From: CAYGXH01 sp964354485
Lineage (GTDB): Bacteria; Bacteroidota; Ignavibacteria; UBA10030; SZUA-254
DNA length: 35,467 bases
NCBI GenBank assembly: GCA_964354485.1
Contig: CAYGZY010000139.1
Location: 1-35,467, forward strand
Reading direction: 5' to 3'
Both the position numbers and the translations under genes were made by a program. Below the pieces are notes generated by a model. It worked only from the letters and a program-made list of their open reading frames with translations. It did not search any database and had not been told where the DNA came from. Positions 33,690 through 35,467 of the stretch are shown piece by piece. The stretch's first letter is position 1. Every line of letters starts with the position of its first letter.

Positions 33690-35467
33690 ATGATATTCAG
33701 TATTTCATATTTCTCCGTTTCTGTCGCATACTCAATCGCAAATTTTCTTCTCGCGCTCGTCATTATTTTAAAAACGCGGAAATACCAGATCGCTCACTTT
33801 TACTTCTTTCTGGTGAACTGTCTGATCGTTTTCGGCGCTATTCTTTTCCTGATGACAAAAACGCCTGATTCCAAATTTGCCCATACGTTGGAAAGTGTTA
33901 GCCTTTTTCTCTACGCTCTGTTTCCGTTTTTCTTCATCCACTTTATCACTCTCTTTGTTCGCAGCAAGGAAATCCTTAAATCAAAAAAGATACACTACGC
34001 CATCTACGTTGTCGGCCTCTTCTCGTATGCCGTACTGCTCATGGGATTTATCCCTAAACCGATTACATTTGAAAAAACGATCTCACAGAGCGGTTATATT
34101 TTCTACGTGACGTGGATGTCCGTTCTTTTCAGCATCGGCATTGCACTTCTTTTCGATATCTCACGGAATTTTCGCCAAAGGCTCTGGAAAGCTGATTTTA
34201 TACTGGGTTCCTTTATAGTTTTACTTCTCATCCTTCCCGGCCCGTTTACCGAATCGATATTCTTCGGCGTCTTTAACTTTAGCGCCGAGTGGTATTTTTA
34301 TCTCTGCACCTTTGCTCTACTTCTGGCCGTTTACTTCATCTTCCGGCACAAGATAAGCAGTAATCCTCTCTACGATTCGTTCAAAACCGCACTCAACGTC
34401 ATGAATGATATTTTCATCATGATGGATGATGCCTTCAGGATAGAAGTGATCCGCGGGAAAACCGTCAGTGCGACACTGGGGTATAAGGAACAGGAACTCA
34501 TCGGTGAACCGCTTCAGAAATTCATCGTACAAAAAGAATACCTCGACGAGTACAAGAACCTCGTGAAACGGAAAAAGATGCAGGAGACGAGCTTCGATGC
34601 AGATTTCATCTGCCGGGACGGTAAAAACTTCCCCATTAATTTTTCCTTTACTCCCCTCATTGTCCAGGACGAACTCGCCGGGTTTATCACCATCGGGCGC
34701 GATATGACGGAACGCAAACAACTGGAGGAAGAACTGCGCCAGGCACAGAAGATGGAAAGCCTCGGAACGCTCGCGGGAGGCATTGCACACGATTTCAACA
34801 ATATACTCCAGATCATGCTGGTTAATACGTCAAGTATGAAGCGCCTGGCACCGAACGACGAGAAAGTAACGCAGATTATTGACATCAACACAAGCGCGAT
34901 CAAACGCGGATCGAAACTTGTCCAGCAAATCCTGATGTTCGCAAGGAAGAGCGAACCGCAGTTCACACCGCTCGATATGACCGTCATCATCGAAGACATT
35001 ATAAAATTTCTCTCAGGGACGTTTTCGAAGAATATAAGGTTCACCGTGGGAATGGATCAGCAGTTACCTCACATACTCGGAGACGCCAACCACATCAATC
35101 AGGTGTTCATGAATCTCTGCGTGAACGCGCGCGATGCGATGGACGGCAACGGGGCTCTCTCGTTCAAGGGAACAACCCTGATGGGATGGGAACTGCAGAA
35201 ACGATTCTCGGCAGCAAAAGAGGAGCGGTACATCTGTATCAGTGTAACGGATACCGGTCACGGTATGGATGAACAGACACGCCACCGCATATTCGAACCG
35301 TTCTTCACTACGAAGGAACTGGGTAAAGGAACAGGACTGGGTCTCGCCGTCGTTCACGGCATCATAACGAATCACAAGGGATTCATAGACGTCAAGAGCG
35401 ATATCGGACTGGGAACAACATTCTATATTTATTTCCCTGTTGCAGTCGATTCCCAAAAAACACTCGA
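33690..35467 (+). CDS. Membrane 7TM-PAS sensor histidine kinase (3' end cut)
   Basis: The sensor half of a two-component pair with the gene upstream. The ATG follows that gene's TAA with no gap (TAAATG), so translation is probably coupled. About 592 codons are in the window and the frame is open at the edge. Seven hydrophobic segments fill residues 1-220, like 7TM histidine-kinase sensor regions. A PAS domain lies at about 232-345 (SATLGYKEQELIGEP, DADFICRDGKNFPINFSF, ITIGRDMTERK). The dimerisation/phosphoacceptor helix has LAGGIAHDFNNILQ with His367. The ATPase has the N box NQVFMNLCVNARDAM, G1 VTDTGHGM, F box EPFFTTK and G2 GKGTGLGLAVVHG. The window ends about 20 residues past the ATPase core, so a further receiver may lie beyond it. 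Confidence 0.93.
   Translation, partial: MIFSISYFSVSVAYSIANFLLALVIILKTRKYQIAHFYFFLVNCLIVFGAILFLMTKTPDSKFAHTLESVSLFLYALFPFFFIHFITLFVRSKEILKSKKIHYAIYVVGLFSYAVLLMGFIPKPITFEKTISQSGYIFYVTWMSVLFSIGIALLFDISRNFRQRLWKADFILGSFIVLLLILPGPFTESIFFGVFNFSAEWYFYLCTFALLLAVYFIFRHKISSNPLYDSFKTALNVMNDIFIMMDDAFRIEVIRGKTVSATLGYKEQELIGEPLQKFIVQKEYLDEYKNLVKRKKMQETSFDADFICRDGKNFPINFSFTPLIVQDELAGFITIGRDMTERKQLEEELRQAQKMESLGTLAGGIAHDFNNILQIMLVNTSSMKRLAPNDEKVTQIIDINTSAIKRGSKLVQQILMFARKSEPQFTPLDMTVIIEDIIKFLSGTFSKNIRFTVGMDQQLPHILGDANHINQVFMNLCVNARDAMDGNGALSFKGTTLMGWELQKRFSAAKEERYICISVTDTGHGMDEQTRHRIFEPFFTTKELGKGTGLGLAVVHGIITNHKGFIDVKSDIGLGTTFYIYFPVAVDSQKTL

Noticed and set aside
1..35467. tRNA, rRNA or CRISPR features
   Set aside because: No cloverleaf-like tRNA sequence, rRNA segment or regularly spaced short repeats were found in any intergenic stretch.

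Overview
The window reads as a chromosomal segment of a Gram-negative, free-living bacterium of the Bacteroidota/Chlorobiota/Ignavibacteria branch. The evidence is a DUF2851 gene (a family largely restricted to that branch), secreted M1 and S9 peptidases, an outer-membrane beta-barrel protein, a SPOR-domain protein and a PPi-type phosphofructokinase. Promoters that can be read look like ordinary TTGACA/TATAAT types rather than the Bacteroides -33/-7 type. The exact genus cannot be named from the sequence. Both ends cut genes: an M1 aminopeptidase on the left and a histidine kinase on the right. Nearly everything is coding, and no gene-free stretch exceeds about 240 bases.

Left part (1-6100, all minus strand): a secreted M1 aminopeptidase (5' part), a divergent SDR oxidoreductase, mutS, and a 6-phosphofructokinase with PPi-type active-site residues, which has a clear promoter and terminator. 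The next block (6203-12619, plus strand) holds a single-chain ECF sigma/anti-sigma (RskA-like) fusion, clpC, a putative zinc metallopeptidase and a GT4 glycosyltransferase.

Middle part (12653-22885, minus strand) is the most unusual region. It holds a secreted GH38 alpha-mannosidase, two paralogous polytopic membrane proteins with C-terminal TPRs, a small beta-barrel protein, and the wreck of a ribose-type ABC transporter operon. rbsA is intact. rbsB is reduced to an 88-codon frame with an internal in-frame deletion. rbsC is broken into an N-terminal and a C-terminal stub, with one of the membrane/TPR genes lying exactly between them where about 190 codons of rbsC are missing.

Right part: transketolase, DUF2851, pyrF, an S9 peptidase and a TPR/SPOR protein, all on the minus strand, each mostly its own unit with recognisable hairpins or terminators. 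A divergent plus-strand pair starts at 31038: an 883-residue coiled-coil protein ending in a CheY-like receiver, and a 7TM-PAS histidine kinase whose ATG follows the receiver gene's stop codon directly. The coiled coil contains a 210-residue (30-heptad) internal duplication without gaps.

The best candidates for undescribed biology are the coiled-coil receiver/kinase pair, the paralogous GT-C-like membrane/TPR proteins (one of which replaced the core of rbsC), and the sigma/anti-sigma fusion. No tRNA, rRNA, CRISPR array or transposase was seen.
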